From Thalassovita sp. (GTDB lineage Bacteria; Pseudomonadota; Alphaproteobacteria; Rhodobacterales; Rhodobacteraceae): a stretch of 64,000 bases of DNA. Below, in pieces: positions 1-8,137 of this stretch. Every line of letters starts with the position of its first letter. Within the stretch, counting starts at the first letter, position 1. Below the pieces are notes generated by a model that worked only from the letters and a program-made list of their open reading frames with translations, was not told where the DNA came from and searched no databases. The position numbers and the translations under genes were made by a program. The stretch spans positions 3,621,501 to 3,685,500 of the forward strand of contig NZ_OY829290.1 of the NCBI RefSeq assembly GCF_963691685.1, read 5' to 3'.

Positions 1-336
1 GGGGAAATTGAGTTGCCCCTGGCCATGGGCATCGTCGGCGGGGCCACCCGCGCCCATCCCACCGCACAGGCCGCGCTGAAAATCATGCAGGCAGACGGCG
101 CAGACCGATTGTCCCGGGTGACGGCGGCTGTGGGGTTAATCCAGAACTTCTCGGCCCTGCGCGCCTTGGCCACCGAAGGCATTCAACGCGGCCACATGAG
201 CCTGCATGCCCGCAACGTCGCCATCACCGCAGGGGCAACCGGGGCGCAGGTGGATCAGATCGCACAGGAGATGATCGCCCGCAAAACCATCCGCGAAGAT
301 GTGGCCCGGGCCTTGCTGTCAGAAGGGGCGCCCTAA
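1..336 (+). CDS. mvaA: HMG-CoA reductase, class II (3' end only)
   Basis: These are the last 111 residues of a class II (degradative-type) hydroxymethylglutaryl-CoA reductase, which interconverts HMG-CoA and mevalonate in the cytoplasm. The frame is open from base 1 (G-E-I-E-L-P), so the gene starts before the window. The visible part has the GIVGGATRAHPTAQ stretch and, near the end, RGHMSLHARN. The histidine in that motif corresponds to the catalytic C-terminal His of the Pseudomonas mevalonii enzyme. The gene is convergent with nadK, and only 6 bases separate the two stop codons. Family identity looks secure; physiological direction cannot be judged from this fragment. Confidence 0.88.
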   Translation, partial: GEIELPLAMGIVGGATRAHPTAQAALKIMQADGADRLSRVTAAVGLIQNFSALRALATEGIQRGHMSLHARNVAITAGATGAQVDQIAQEMIARKTIREDVARALLSEGAP

Positions 337-342
337 GACGGC

Positions 343-1098
343 TTAAACAAACTGCTCCCGCAGCAGCCGTTCTTCCAATCCGTGACCGGGGTCAAACAGC
401 ATGTTGTGGGAAATCTCCGGCTCAGACTGGATTTCCACCGACAGGACATTGGGCACCAATGTGCTGTCAGCCTCAGCCATCACCGGGCGTTTGCCCGGCT
501 CAATCACATCAAAACGCACCTTCGCCGTGGAGGGCAGCAAGGCCCCCCGCCAGCGCCGGGGGCGGAACGGCGCAATCGCGGTCAGCGCCAGCACATCCGA
601 TCCAATCGGCAGGATCGGCCCATGGGCGGAATAGTTATAGGCGGTGGACCCCGCCGGCGTCGAAATCAGCGCCCCATCGCAGACCAGTTCCTCCATCCGC
701 AGGCGCCCGTCGATTGTGATCCGCAGCTTCGCCGCCTGTGATCCTGAGCGCAGGACCGAGACCTCATTCAGCGCCAATTCGCGATGTTTGGTGCCATCTG
801 CGCAGGTCGCCAACATGGAAAGCGGGTGAATCACCGCCTCCTCCGCCTGCTGCAGACGTTCCATCAGATCGCCCTCGGCATATTCGTTCATCAAAAAGCC
901 AACGGTGCCGCGATTCATCCCGTAGACAGGTTTCGCCAGATCACGGGTCCTGTGCAGCGTGGCCAGCATGAAACCGTCACCGCCCAAAGCGACGATCACA
1001 TCGGCCTCGGCCTCCTCGACATTGCCATAGCGGCTGATCAGCGCGGCACGGCCGGTTTGGGCCGATGGGCTGTCACTGGCGACAAATGCGATTTTCAT
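343..1098 (-). CDS. nadK: NAD kinase
   Basis: ATP-dependent phosphorylation of NAD+ to NADP+, cytoplasmic. The 251-residue protein carries the family signature GGDGFMLATLHR (about residues 39-50). It also has GMNRGTVGFLMNEY and the STPAGSTAYNYSAHGPI region that shapes the NAD site. Length is on the short side but normal for alphaproteobacterial NadK. The gene stands alone, convergent with the HMG-CoA reductase and divergent from glyA, with about 190 bases between the two start codons. NadD and NadE lie elsewhere in this window. Confidence 0.93.
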   Translation of the reverse strand: MKIAFVASDSPSAQTGRAALISRYGNVEEAEADVIVALGGDGFMLATLHRTRDLAKPVYGMNRGTVGFLMNEYAEGDLMERLQQAEEAVIHPLSMLATCADGTKHRELALNEVSVLRSGSQAAKLRITIDGRLRMEELVCDGALISTPAGSTAYNYSAHGPILPIGSDVLALTAIAPFRPRRWRGALLPSTAKVRFDVIEPGKRPVMAEADSTLVPNVLSVEIQSEPEISHNMLFDPGHGLEERLLREQFV

Positions 1099-1285
1099 AG
1101 TTAACCCGGCACCCTGTAGTTTCCGATAGGCGTCATTCGTGCCGATCGAAACACAAGTTCACAGCAAGTACCACCCCTGCCGCCAACACACGCCACTTGG
1201 TCGCATTCATAGCTTTCCGATTCACCATTATTCCGTTACCTAGCCGCCAACCCTATCCCATGACCCAGCCATGACGGAGCGTCCC

Positions 1286-2569
1286 ATGTCCGATACCGGT
1301 TTCTTCACCGAAAGCCTCTCTTCCCGCGATCCTGAGCTGTTTGGCTCCATCACCGATGAGCTGGGCCGCCAGCGCAACGAGATCGAGCTGATCGCCTCGG
1401 AAAACATCGTCTCTGCCGCCGTGATGGAAGCGCAGGGTTCGGTGATGACCAACAAATACGCCGAAGGCTACCCGGGCCGCCGCTACTATGGCGGTTGCCA
1501 GTATGTCGATGTGGCCGAAAACCTGGCCATTGAGCGCGCGAAAGAGCTGTTCGGCTGTGAGTTCGCCAATGTGCAGCCCAACTCGGGCAGCCAGGCCAAC
1601 CAGGGCGCCTTCATGGCGATGATCAAACCCGGTGACACCATCCTGGGAATGAACCTGGCCTCCGGTGGTCACCTGACCCACGGCGCCGCGCCGAACCAGT
1701 CGGGCAAATGGTTCAACGCCGTTCAGTATGGCGTACGTCAGCAGGACAACCTGATCGACTATGACGAAGTTGCCGCCCTGGCCCGTGAGCACAAGCCGGC
1801 GCTGATCATTGCCGGTGGTTCTGCCATCCCGCGTCAGATCGATTTCGCCAAGTTCCGTGAGATCGCTGATGAGGTTGGCGCCTACCTGATGGTAGACATG
1901 GCCCACTTCGCCGGTCTGGTTGCTGCGGGTGAACACCCCTCGCCCTTCCCCTATGCGGATGTGGCCACCACCACCACCCACAAGACCCTGCGCGGTCCGC
2001 GCGGCGGCATGATCCTGACCAACAACGCCGATCTGGCCAAGAAGATCAACTCGGCCATCTTCCCCGGCATTCAGGGCGGCCCGCTGATGCATGTGATCGC
2101 GGCCAAGGCCGTGGCCTTTGGCGAAGCGCTGCGTCCTGAGTTCAAAGAGTATCAGAAACAGGTGCGCGCCAACGCCGATGCGCTGGCCGACCAGCTGATG
2201 AAGGGTGGTCTGGACATCGTCACCGGCGGCACCGACACCCATGTGATGCTGGTGGACCTGCGCCCCAAAGGCGTAAAAGGCAACGCCACCGAAAAGGCCC
2301 TGGGCCGCGCCCATATCACCTGCAACAAAAACGGCATCCCGTTTGACCCGGAAAAGCCGATGGTCACCTCGGGCATCCGTCTGGGCACCCCGGCCGGCAC
2401 CACCCGCGGTTTTGGTGAGGCCGAGTTCCGCCAGATCGCAGACTGGATTGTCGAAGTGGTAGACGGTCTGGCCGCCAACGGTGAAGAGGGCAACGGCGCA
2501 GTTGAAGCCAAGGTAAAGGCCGAGGTCGAAGCCTTCTGCGCCAACTTCCCGATGTACCCGAACCTGTAA
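1286..2569 (+). CDS. glyA: serine hydroxymethyltransferase
   Basis: PLP enzyme that converts serine and tetrahydrofolate to glycine and 5,10-methylene-THF. The PLP-lysine motif is clear in the TTTTHKTLRGPRGG segment, and the N-terminal IELIASENIVSAAV stretch is typical. I chose the ATG at 1286 (MSDTGFF, 427 residues), which matches the usual length. An in-frame ATG at 1271 would add five residues. A strong intrinsic terminator follows at 2594-2624. The glycine cleavage operon at 36-40.6 kb works on the same metabolites. Confidence 0.95.
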   Translation: MSDTGFFTESLSSRDPELFGSITDELGRQRNEIELIASENIVSAAVMEAQGSVMTNKYAEGYPGRRYYGGCQYVDVAENLAIERAKELFGCEFANVQPNSGSQANQGAFMAMIKPGDTILGMNLASGGHLTHGAAPNQSGKWFNAVQYGVRQQDNLIDYDEVAALAREHKPALIIAGGSAIPRQIDFAKFREIADEVGAYLMVDMAHFAGLVAAGEHPSPFPYADVATTTTHKTLRGPRGGMILTNNADLAKKINSAIFPGIQGGPLMHVIAAKAVAFGEALRPEFKEYQKQVRANADALADQLMKGGLDIVTGGTDTHVMLVDLRPKGVKGNATEKALGRAHITCNKNGIPFDPEKPMVTSGIRLGTPAGTTRGFGEAEFRQIADWIVEVVDGLAANGEEGNGAVEAKVKAEVEAFCANFPMYPNL

Positions 2570-2593
2570 GCAAGTCTGACATCAAGAAATCAG

Positions 2594-2624
2594 AACCCCC
2601 GGCCCAATGGACCGGGGGTTTTTC
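2594..2624 (+). terminator. intrinsic terminator of glyA
   Basis: A 9-bp perfect stem AACCCCCGG / CCGGGGGTT (2594-2602 with 2612-2620) has a 9-base loop and is followed by a T-rich tail. It sits 25 bases after the glyA stop. Confidence 0.9.
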
Positions 2625-2895
2625 TTTGGCGCAAGCCCTCAATACCAGAAGCGCGACAGGTGCTTTTCGTTTTCCGCCCGCAGCGCCGCACGGCAGCGCC
2701 TATGTTGGGCAAGTCGCGCTTCGTGTTTTTTTTGGCAAGTGTTTACCCACGTCTATCTTGCGTGGCGTTTGGCTGAACCAACTGGTAAGTTTCCCAAACA
2801 TTGAAAATGTCTCCGTTAAGATCTGTCTATCTGTCAGCTTAGCGAAGACGGCTGCGGTGACAGCTGCACTTCAGCTGCCACCTTGTAAGCAGGGC
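2625..2895. other. intergenic stretch after glyA
   Basis: About 270 bases without a convincing gene. The only visible structure is an imperfect hairpin at about 2856-2881 (two CAGCTG palindromes), just beyond the stop of the YiaA-like gene on the minus strand. It has no T-run, so it is at best a weak terminator for that operon. Confidence 0.4.
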
Positions 2896-3171
2896 TTACA
2901 CGTCTTCGCGCAGGGCCTCCTCCAGCATCTTTTCATTGCGGGCCTCTTCGATCTTGCGAATGCGGTCCTCACTGGAGCGGGCGTCAAAGCGATACTTCAC
3001 CACGTTGATCAGGCTCAGCGTCAGCAACAGGATGCCCATGCCCCAGAACCCTTTGGTGGCCAGCGGCACCTCAGTCGAAAGCCACAGTGAGACGCCCAGC
3101 ATCCCATAGGCAATGGCGACACCAGCCATGTTGAGAAGGACGATAAGGGCGTTGTCATTACGATCGGTCAT
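2896..3171 (-). CDS. YiaA/YiaB-type two-helix inner-membrane protein
   Basis: A 91-residue protein with two hydrophobic segments (about residues 8-31 and 42-61). A charged, probably helical cytoplasmic tail rich in Glu and Arg follows. The layout and the GFWGMGILLLTLSLINVVKY stretch fit the YiaA/B two-helix domain family, whose biochemical role is unknown. It lies 51 bases downstream of pspA on the same strand and is probably co-transcribed with it under TetR control. By inference it is a membrane partner or stress effector of the PspA system. Confidence 0.75.
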   Translation of the reverse strand: MTDRNDNALIVLLNMAGVAIAYGMLGVSLWLSTEVPLATKGFWGMGILLLTLSLINVVKYRFDARSSEDRIRKIEEARNEKMLEEALREDV

Positions 3172-3222
3172 TTCAAAATTCTCCTAATTCTATCAGTGGC
3201 CTATCAGGTGTTGGGTTGGGGA

Positions 3223-3897
3223 TTATTTGGTTTTCAGCCGCGCCAGCACATCGGCGGCGGTAGATTTTGTGGCGGGGCCAAACCCGGCCTCGGCAAGGGT
3301 ATCGGTGGCGCTGCCGGGGGTCAGATCGGCGTCAATCTCATTCAGGATCATGGACTGCTCAAAGGGGTCCTCACGGTCCAGCACCCGGGCGATCAACCCT
3401 TCGGCCTCTTCAAAGGCGCTGTCCTTCGCCACATGACGTCCCAGCCGTTTCTGCATCTGCTGTTCCTTATGGGCCGCACGGGCCTGCAGGGCGCCCTGCT
3501 TCAGATCCAGAATGCGACGGTGGGCGCGTTCAACCGAGTGTTTCAGCTGCATCACCCGGGCCTCCAGCCGCTCCAGCGTCTGTTGGCGCTGCTGGCGTTC
3601 GTTTTCCATGCGGGCAATGGCGTCCGCCGCCTGCATCGCCAGATCCTCACGCCCGCCCTCCAATGCGGCGGTGGCGCGGCTGGTCAGATCCGCGATCTGC
3701 CCGTCAATCCGCTCCAGCTGGCTGGCTTCGCCGCGCTGTTTCTGCATCAGGCTGGCCAGGGTGAACTTGGCATTTTTTAAACCCGCCTCAGCTTCGCGGA
3801 TTTTCTGATCGATCAATTCAATCGCGTAGGTGTCGCGCAGACGCTCTTCTGCACGGGCATTTGCGCCGGTCACCAGGGTCTTCAAAGTCGAGAACAT
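3223..3897 (-). CDS. pspA: PspA/IM30 (ESCRT-III-like) membrane-stress protein
   Basis: A 224-residue, almost entirely helical, coiled-coil protein of the PspA/IM30/Vipp1 family. These proteins bind and remodel stressed inner membranes. It starts MFSTLKTLVTGANARAEE and continues with long heptad-like helices rich in Gln, Glu, Lys and Arg, for example ARMENERQQRQQTLERLEARV. A strong ribosome-binding site (GGAGGAAAG) precedes the ATG. No pspF, pspB or pspC is present. Instead a tetR gene sits directly upstream, and its apparent operators cover the promoter. That is a different control scheme from the enterobacterial sigma-54/PspF circuit. Confidence 0.87.
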   Translation of the reverse strand: MFSTLKTLVTGANARAEERLRDTYAIELIDQKIREAEAGLKNAKFTLASLMQKQRGEASQLERIDGQIADLTSRATAALEGGREDLAMQAADAIARMENERQQRQQTLERLEARVMQLKHSVERAHRRILDLKQGALQARAAHKEQQMQKRLGRHVAKDSAFEEAEGLIARVLDREDPFEQSMILNEIDADLTPGSATDTLAEAGFGPATKSTAADVLARLKTK

Positions 3898-3930
3898 TGT
3901 CTTTCCTCCAATTCACTTGCGATGCTGTCG

Positions 3931-3943
3931 TGAACATCGTTCA
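3931..3943. promoter_or_regulatory. TetR-type operator O1
   Basis: TGAACATCGTTCA, a near-palindrome of 13 bases, just downstream of the putative pspA -10 box. It is identical to O2 and to the reverse complement of O3. Confidence 0.65.
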
Positions 3944-3950
3944 TGAATTA

Positions 3951-3979
3951 GAGATAGGATATTCCTGAACATCGTTCAA
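3951..3979 (-). promoter_or_regulatory. putative pspA promoter overlapped by TetR-type operators
   Basis: On the minus strand TTGAAC (3974-3979) and TATCTC (3951-3956) are separated by exactly 17 bases, a sigma-70-like arrangement. The -35 box lies inside operator O2, and operator O1 covers the expected start site. This is what repression by a bound TetR protein would need. The -10 box is a weak match. Confidence 0.5.
3966..3978. promoter_or_regulatory. TetR-type operator O2
   Basis: Second copy of TGAACATCGTTCA, 35 bases from O1, overlapping the putative -35 box of pspA. Confidence 0.65.
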
Positions 3980-3988
3980 GGCATTTTT

Positions 3989-4001
3989 TGAACGATGTTC
4001 A
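3989..4001. promoter_or_regulatory. TetR-type operator O3
   Basis: TGAACGATGTTCA, the exact reverse complement of O1 and O2. It overlaps the stop codon of the tetR gene (3999-4001). Confidence 0.6.
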
Positions 4002-4595
4002 ATTTTTTCCAATTTGGCCCAATACCTGCGAGATCATTTCTGCGATCTGATCGCGTGGCACCCCGGAAATCCGCTGCTGCAATCCCAACAAAACCATACC
4101 GTGCACCGAGGAAAATAAGGCCCGCGTCATCAATGACAGCTCATCGCGGTCCTTTTCCGGGAACAGCTCGGCCAAGGGCGCCGCGATCAATGCAAACAAC
4201 TCGCCCAAGGCCTGCATATACCACTGTGGCACCGCATTTTCGGTCGACATGTCCACATCAAACAGCGCCCGCCACAGGTGAGTATTGTCGGCAGCATAGC
4301 CCAGATAGGCGTGGCTCATGCGAATCAACCGGGCATTTGGATCCAGATGCTCCGCCCCTTCGAGTGAGCCGCGCACCGTCGCCCCCAATTGCTGAAAGGT
4401 GCGGCCGTTCACCTCCAGCACCAGCGCCGTCATATCTTCAAACACATTGTAAATCGCCCCAAGGGCGCACCCCGCCTCTTTCGCCAACTGCCGCGCCTTC
4501 AGCGATCCCAGCCCTTCGGCAACAATCTGCGCCTCGGCCAGTTCTACCAGCTTCTCCCGCAGCGCCGCGCGCCGTGCCTCTACCTTGCCTGCCAT
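3999..4595 (-). CDS. TetR/AcrR-family transcriptional repressor
   Basis: A 198-residue regulator. An N-terminal helix-turn-helix (about residues 8-55, with GLGSLKARQLAKEAGCALGA followed by IYNVFEDMTALV) precedes a variable ligand domain with a TetR_C-like tail. It is the first gene of tetR-pspA-yiaA-like on the minus strand, with 101 bases to pspA. Repeats of TGAACATCGTTCA occur three times before pspA and once, as TGAACGTCGTTCA, before its own start. It therefore probably represses pspA and itself. The inducing ligand is unknown; a membrane-active compound or lipid signal would fit the target genes. Confidence 0.85.
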   Translation of the reverse strand: MAGKVEARRAALREKLVELAEAQIVAEGLGSLKARQLAKEAGCALGAIYNVFEDMTALVLEVNGRTFQQLGATVRGSLEGAEHLDPNARLIRMSHAYLGYAADNTHLWRALFDVDMSTENAVPQWYMQALGELFALIAAPLAELFPEKDRDELSLMTRALFSSVHGMVLLGLQQRISGVPRDQIAEMISQVLGQIGKN

Positions 4596-4621
4596 CTATA
4601 TTCCCTCATCGCCAGCCGCAT

Positions 4622-4634
4622 TGAACGTCGTTCA
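4622..4634. promoter_or_regulatory. TetR-type operator O4 (autoregulation)
   Basis: TGAACGTCGTTCA, a one-base variant of the pspA operators that makes a better palindrome. It lies 27-39 bases before the tetR start and in the gap shared with kptA (start 4708), so it could affect both directions. Confidence 0.6.
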
Positions 4635-4707
4635 TGACTACCGCGAAGACCCGCCGAGGGGAAGGCCCAAGCTGGACAGCCCCACCCAAGCGCGGCTAAC
4701 TGGGCCG

Positions 4708-5238
4708 ATGAAAAAGTCACTTATATCCAAAAGCAAATTTCTGAGCCTCATTCTGCGCCACTCCCCAGAAGAAATCGGCCTAACCCTTGATGGCGCTGGC
4801 TGGGCGCCGGTGGATGCGATCCTTGCCAATAGCCGTCAGCCGATCACGCACGAAGAATTGCTAGAGATTGTTGAAACCAATCCAAAACAACGGTTTGCAC
4901 TATCTGAAGACGGTCGGAGCATCCGCGCGCGGCAAGGCCACTCCCGCGATGTGGACTTGGGGCTCAAGCCAGTCACACCTCCCTCGATCCTTTATCACGG
5001 TACTGCCGCAGCCACACGCGTGCAAATTTTGGCTGAAGGCTTGCGACCGATGGGTCGCCATCACGTCCATCTTTCCGCCGATAAGGAGACAGCCCGGACT
5101 GTTGGCGCCCGTCATGGGAAACCAGTGATTTTGCAGGTCGCAGCCTCGGCGCTCCACCAACAGGGGCAGGCTTTCTACTTATCGGAAAACGGCGTTTGGC
5201 TGACTGGCCCTGTCGCACCAGAGGCACTTTCCGAATGA
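4708..5238 (+). CDS. kptA: RNA 2'-phosphotransferase (Tpt1/KptA family)
   Basis: Transfers a 2'-phosphate from RNA to NAD+, giving ADP-ribose 1'',2''-cyclic phosphate. In fungi this finishes tRNA splicing; the bacterial substrate is unclear. The 176-residue length is typical. Family landmarks are FLSLILRHSPEEIGLTLD at the N-terminus, YHGT, HHVHLSADKETA and the closing FYLSENGVWLTGPV. I start at the ATG before KKSLISKSKF, because an upstream in-frame start would run into tetR. No clear ribosome-binding site is visible. The stop overlaps the next gene's ATG (ATGA), which suggests translational coupling. Confidence 0.9.
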   Translation: MKKSLISKSKFLSLILRHSPEEIGLTLDGAGWAPVDAILANSRQPITHEELLEIVETNPKQRFALSEDGRSIRARQGHSRDVDLGLKPVTPPSILYHGTAAATRVQILAEGLRPMGRHHVHLSADKETARTVGARHGKPVILQVAASALHQQGQAFYLSENGVWLTGPVAPEALSE

Positions 5239-6149
5239 CCCAACACGCCCCCCACACCCTGACCGTTGAACGCCGCCTTGGTGACTGGATGCGTGGGCGG
5301 CTACCGGGGCCGGTGGCAGAATTTGTGATGTTTGTGCTGAAACAGGGCTGGGCCTGCCTATTCGGGATTTGCCTGCTGGCCGCGATTCTTGGAAGCAAGG
5401 CGATCTGGCAGCCGGACTGGGCGCTACACCGCTATGACGCGTTGGTCATTGTGGCCGTGGGCCTCCAGGTGCTGTTCCTCAGCCTGAAACTGGAAAGCTG
5501 GGAAGAGGCCAAGGTCATCGCCCTTTTCCACCTCACCGGCACCGCGATGGAGCTGTTTAAGGTGCAGGCCGGCAGCTGGGCCTATCCCGAACCGGGGCTC
5601 CTGAAACTGATGGGGGTGCCGCTGTTTTCCGGCTTCATGTATGCCGCTGTTGGGTCTTATATGGCGCGGGTCATTCGGCTGTTTGACATGCAGTTTGCCC
5701 CCTACCCGCCGTTCTGGACCACTGTGGTGCTGGCCGCGGCGATCTATGTGAACTTCTTTGCCCACCATTTTGTGCCCGACATCCGCTACCTGCTGTTTGC
5801 CGCCACATTGGTGATGTTTCTGCGCACCCGGATCTGGTTTCGCATTGGCGACAACTGGTATTGGATGCCGCTGCCACTGGCGGCGTTTTTCTCCAGCTTC
5901 TTTCTATGGCTGGCCGAAAACATCGGCACGCTCACCGGCACGTGGCTCTACGCCGGACAGAACCCGTTGGAGAAGGTCAGCTTTGCCAAGATGGGATCAT
6001 GGTATCTGCTGCTCTACGTCAGTTTCGTGACCGTCACCCTGGTGATCCGCCACGCGCTGCACCGTCAGCCAGTACAGCCTCAGCGGATCACAGAAAGCCG
6101 CGCCACACCAGAATCAGCAGCAACAACGCCAGCACCGCCAGCAGGTTGA
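5235..6149 (+). CDS. DUF817 multi-pass membrane protein
   Basis: A 304-residue membrane protein with about seven or eight hydrophobic segments, matching the DUF817 family. Typical pieces are GTAMELFKVQAGSWAYPEPG and YAGQNPLEKVSFAKMGSWYL. Function is unknown. The ATG at 5235 overlaps the kptA stop by four bases, so the pair is probably one transcript. The last 17 residues (Pro/Ala/Thr-rich) are hydrophilic. The 3' end runs 62 bases into the convergent gene at 6088-6462. Confidence 0.82.
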   Translation: MTQHAPHTLTVERRLGDWMRGRLPGPVAEFVMFVLKQGWACLFGICLLAAILGSKAIWQPDWALHRYDALVIVAVGLQVLFLSLKLESWEEAKVIALFHLTGTAMELFKVQAGSWAYPEPGLLKLMGVPLFSGFMYAAVGSYMARVIRLFDMQFAPYPPFWTTVVLAAAIYVNFFAHHFVPDIRYLLFAATLVMFLRTRIWFRIGDNWYWMPLPLAAFFSSFFLWLAENIGTLTGTWLYAGQNPLEKVSFAKMGSWYLLLYVSFVTVTLVIRHALHRQPVQPQRITESRATPESAATTPAPPAG

Positions 6150-6462
6150 AGGACAGGCTGCCCAAGAGCGACAGCACCGCGCCTTTGCGGCGGTCTTTGA
6201 CATCCACGGTTTTCAGATGCTGACGCAGAGTGCGATAGGCGCGCTCCACCTCGGCTGCATCGACCTGCATCATCAGCTTGGGGTGGCCCACATGGGCCCC
6301 GGCGTCTACCAGCACCTGGGCCGCGCGGCGTACATAGCCCGGCACCCGGCGCCCCAGCCGCTGCAACCGTGCGGTCAGCGGCCCGCTGGACAGGCCAAAC
6401 TTTTCGGCCAGTAGCTCATTCAGCTCACTCTCCATCCGGGTCAGCGCCTGTTGGTCGATCAC
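6088..6462 (-). CDS. small tail-anchored membrane protein, unknown function
   Basis: I do not recognise a named family. The protein has a soluble helical N-terminal part (about 85 residues, including RLGRRVPGYVRRAAQVLV). One strong hydrophobic segment, LSLLGSLSFNLLAVLALLLL, sits at the very C-terminus, so it looks tail-anchored. No ATG lies near the expected start. I chose GTG at 6462 because AGAGGA sits seven bases upstream; an ATG at 6435 is the alternative. It overlaps the end of the DUF817 gene in the opposite direction and is divergent from the hydrolase at 6547. Confidence 0.6.
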   Translation of the reverse strand: MIDQQALTRMESELNELLAEKFGLSSGPLTARLQRLGRRVPGYVRRAAQVLVDAGAHVGHPKLMMQVDAAEVERAYRTLRQHLKTVDVKDRRKGAVLSLLGSLSFNLLAVLALLLLILVWRGFL

Positions 6463-6546
6463 TTTTGCGTCCTCTGCATCTAGTGTTGCGCCTTTGAGGC
6501 GCGAATGTCTCTGGCAAGCGCGCGCGTGCTCCACTATCTATCCCCC

Positions 6547-7308
6547 ATGCTGAACCAGATTGTCCACGGTGAACCGACCGACCAGCCCGCTCTTTTGATT
6601 GTTCATGGCCTTTACGGCTCTGGCCGCAACTGGGGTGTGATTGCCAAACGCCTGTCTGACGAACGGCAGGTGATTGCTGTTGACCAGCGCAACCACGGGC
6701 ACAGCCCGTGGCATGACAGCCACAGCTATGAGGATATGGCCGAAGATCTGGCCGAGGTGATCCGCGCCCATGGCGCGCCGATGGATGTGCTGGGCCACTC
6801 AATGGGCGGCAAAGCCGCGATGGTGCTGGCACTGAAACACCCCGATCTGGTCAACCGGCTGGTGATCGCGGACATTGCGCCGGTCAGCTACACCCATTCG
6901 CAGATCCAATATATTGAGGCGATGCGGGCGGTGGATCTGGCACAGGTCGAAAAACGTTCTGACGCGGAGGCGCAGCTGCGCAAGATCGTGGACGATCCGG
7001 TGCTGCCGACCTTCTTCACCCAGTCCCTGGATGTCACCGGAAAACGCTGGCGGCTCAACCTGGACGTGCTGGCGCGGGATATGGATCAGATCCTCAGCTT
7101 CCCCAAGATTGACGGTCAGTTCGGCGGCAAAACACTGTTTTTGGCCGGGGCGCTGTCGGACTATGTACGCCGGGAAGATCGGGATTTGACCAAAAGCTAT
7201 TTCCCCAACAGCCACTTTGCCAAACTGCCGGGCGCCGGTCACTGGCTGCATGCGGAAAAGCCGCGTGAGTTCGAAGCCGCTGTGCGCAGCTATCTGGCCA
7301 ACACCTGA
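6547..7308 (+). CDS. alpha/beta-fold hydrolase (YbfF-like esterase)
   Basis: A 253-residue cytoplasmic alpha/beta hydrolase. Visible landmarks are the oxyanion HGLYGSGRNWG near the N-terminus, VDQRNHGHSP, the nucleophile elbow GHSMGGK and the catalytic His in GAGHWLHAEKP near the C-terminus. The pattern fits the YbfF-type acyl-CoA/ester hydrolases; the true substrate is unknown. The start is the ATG before LNQIVHGEPT; an upstream in-frame ATG at 6505 looks non-native. It is divergently transcribed from the tail-anchored protein gene. Confidence 0.87.
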   Translation: MLNQIVHGEPTDQPALLIVHGLYGSGRNWGVIAKRLSDERQVIAVDQRNHGHSPWHDSHSYEDMAEDLAEVIRAHGAPMDVLGHSMGGKAAMVLALKHPDLVNRLVIADIAPVSYTHSQIQYIEAMRAVDLAQVEKRSDAEAQLRKIVDDPVLPTFFTQSLDVTGKRWRLNLDVLARDMDQILSFPKIDGQFGGKTLFLAGALSDYVRREDRDLTKSYFPNSHFAKLPGAGHWLHAEKPREFEAAVRSYLANT

Positions 7309-7420
7309 TTTTACGCTGTAGCGGCCGTGGTCCTCAGCGGCGGCGACAGCACCTGGGGGACCCCTTCCCGCGAGCACCATCGCCGCCTCCCGCCGAGGCG
7401 GGATGCCGAAAACCTATTGA

Positions 7421-7603
7421 TCAATCGTTATAAAGTTTGCGCGCAACCACATAGGTCAGCGGCAGCGACAGGACAAATCCGATCAGCGCCGCTGTCAGCA
7501 GGCCGACAACCGTGTCATGGCCCATCACCAGCGCGACGATCAGACATGTGCCGGAAAGGGTTGCACCGATAAACAGGTGCAAAATGGCGGCAAGCCTGAG
7601 CAT
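7421..7603 (-). CDS. 60-residue two-helix membrane protein
   Basis: A small hydrophobic protein with two membrane segments (about residues 4-27 and 32-53) and a short basic tail, ARKLYND. Similar short proteins are frequent in Rhodobacterales and have sometimes been labelled CTP synthetase, which a protein this small cannot be. Coding potential is supported by compact hydrophobic composition rather than by a recognised motif. The function is unknown. Confidence 0.6.
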   Translation of the reverse strand: MLRLAAILHLFIGATLSGTCLIVALVMGHDTVVGLLTAALIGFVLSLPLTYVVARKLYND

Positions 7604-8045
7604 ATCTTTCGCCCAATTCAGTTACTTCAAGTTCTTGATCATATTAACTACTTGGAATGCTTCGGGAAATGATTTGAATCAATACTTAAGTCTGTGGTTT
7701 TGACGGTGACGTAAGGTCAACAACACATATGCAACCGTAGATATACGGGAAATGGAATATCAAATTGCCTAAATTTTAATCACAGCAAACAGACCTAGTT
7801 TATGTATCTTTTCCCTATAAAACTTGAAACATTTGGCAAAAACAAGTTTTGATTGACAACTACTTTTTAGTAACATCTATTAGGTGTGCCGCATGCAGTT
7901 GCATGCTCGAACATAACGTCAAATCTCCGACATATACAGCGTCAACACGCCGACAATCATCGGTAGCAACACCGTCAAACCCCGCGGGTCATAACAGTCT
8001 GGGCTGCCGCTCAAGACTACGCCCACAGGCCCGCGCCAAAAAGAA

Positions 8046-8067
8046 ACCCCGCACCTAGGTGCGGGGT
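8046..8067 (-). terminator. probable lepA terminator (palindrome copy 1)
   Basis: Perfect palindrome CCCCGCACCTAGGTGCGGGG flanked by A and T. Read on the minus strand it is followed by TTTCTTTTT, giving a good intrinsic terminator about 100 bases after the lepA stop. Confidence 0.7.
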
Positions 8068-8115
8068 CGGTTGTCCTATTGCCCTTCGCAGGCGCTCAGG
8101 GCCTTCGACACTTAA

Positions 8116-8134
8116 TTCTGTCCCCCGGACAGAT
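8116..8134. repeat. hairpin between the two palindromes
   Basis: TCTGTCC-CCC-GGACAGA, a perfect 7-bp stem with a 3-base loop, flanked by AAT and ATT. Its role is unknown. Confidence 0.5.
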
Positions 8135-8137
8135 TTA

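Noticed and set aside
1253..2314. Long open frame antisense to glyA
   Set aside because: Shadow of a highly expressed GC-rich gene. The protein is His/Gly-rich with no family character, and glyA is certain on the other strand.
7849..8058. A 69-codon open frame upstream of the lepA terminator
   Set aside because: No ribosome-binding site, no protein-like composition, and it runs into the terminator palindrome.
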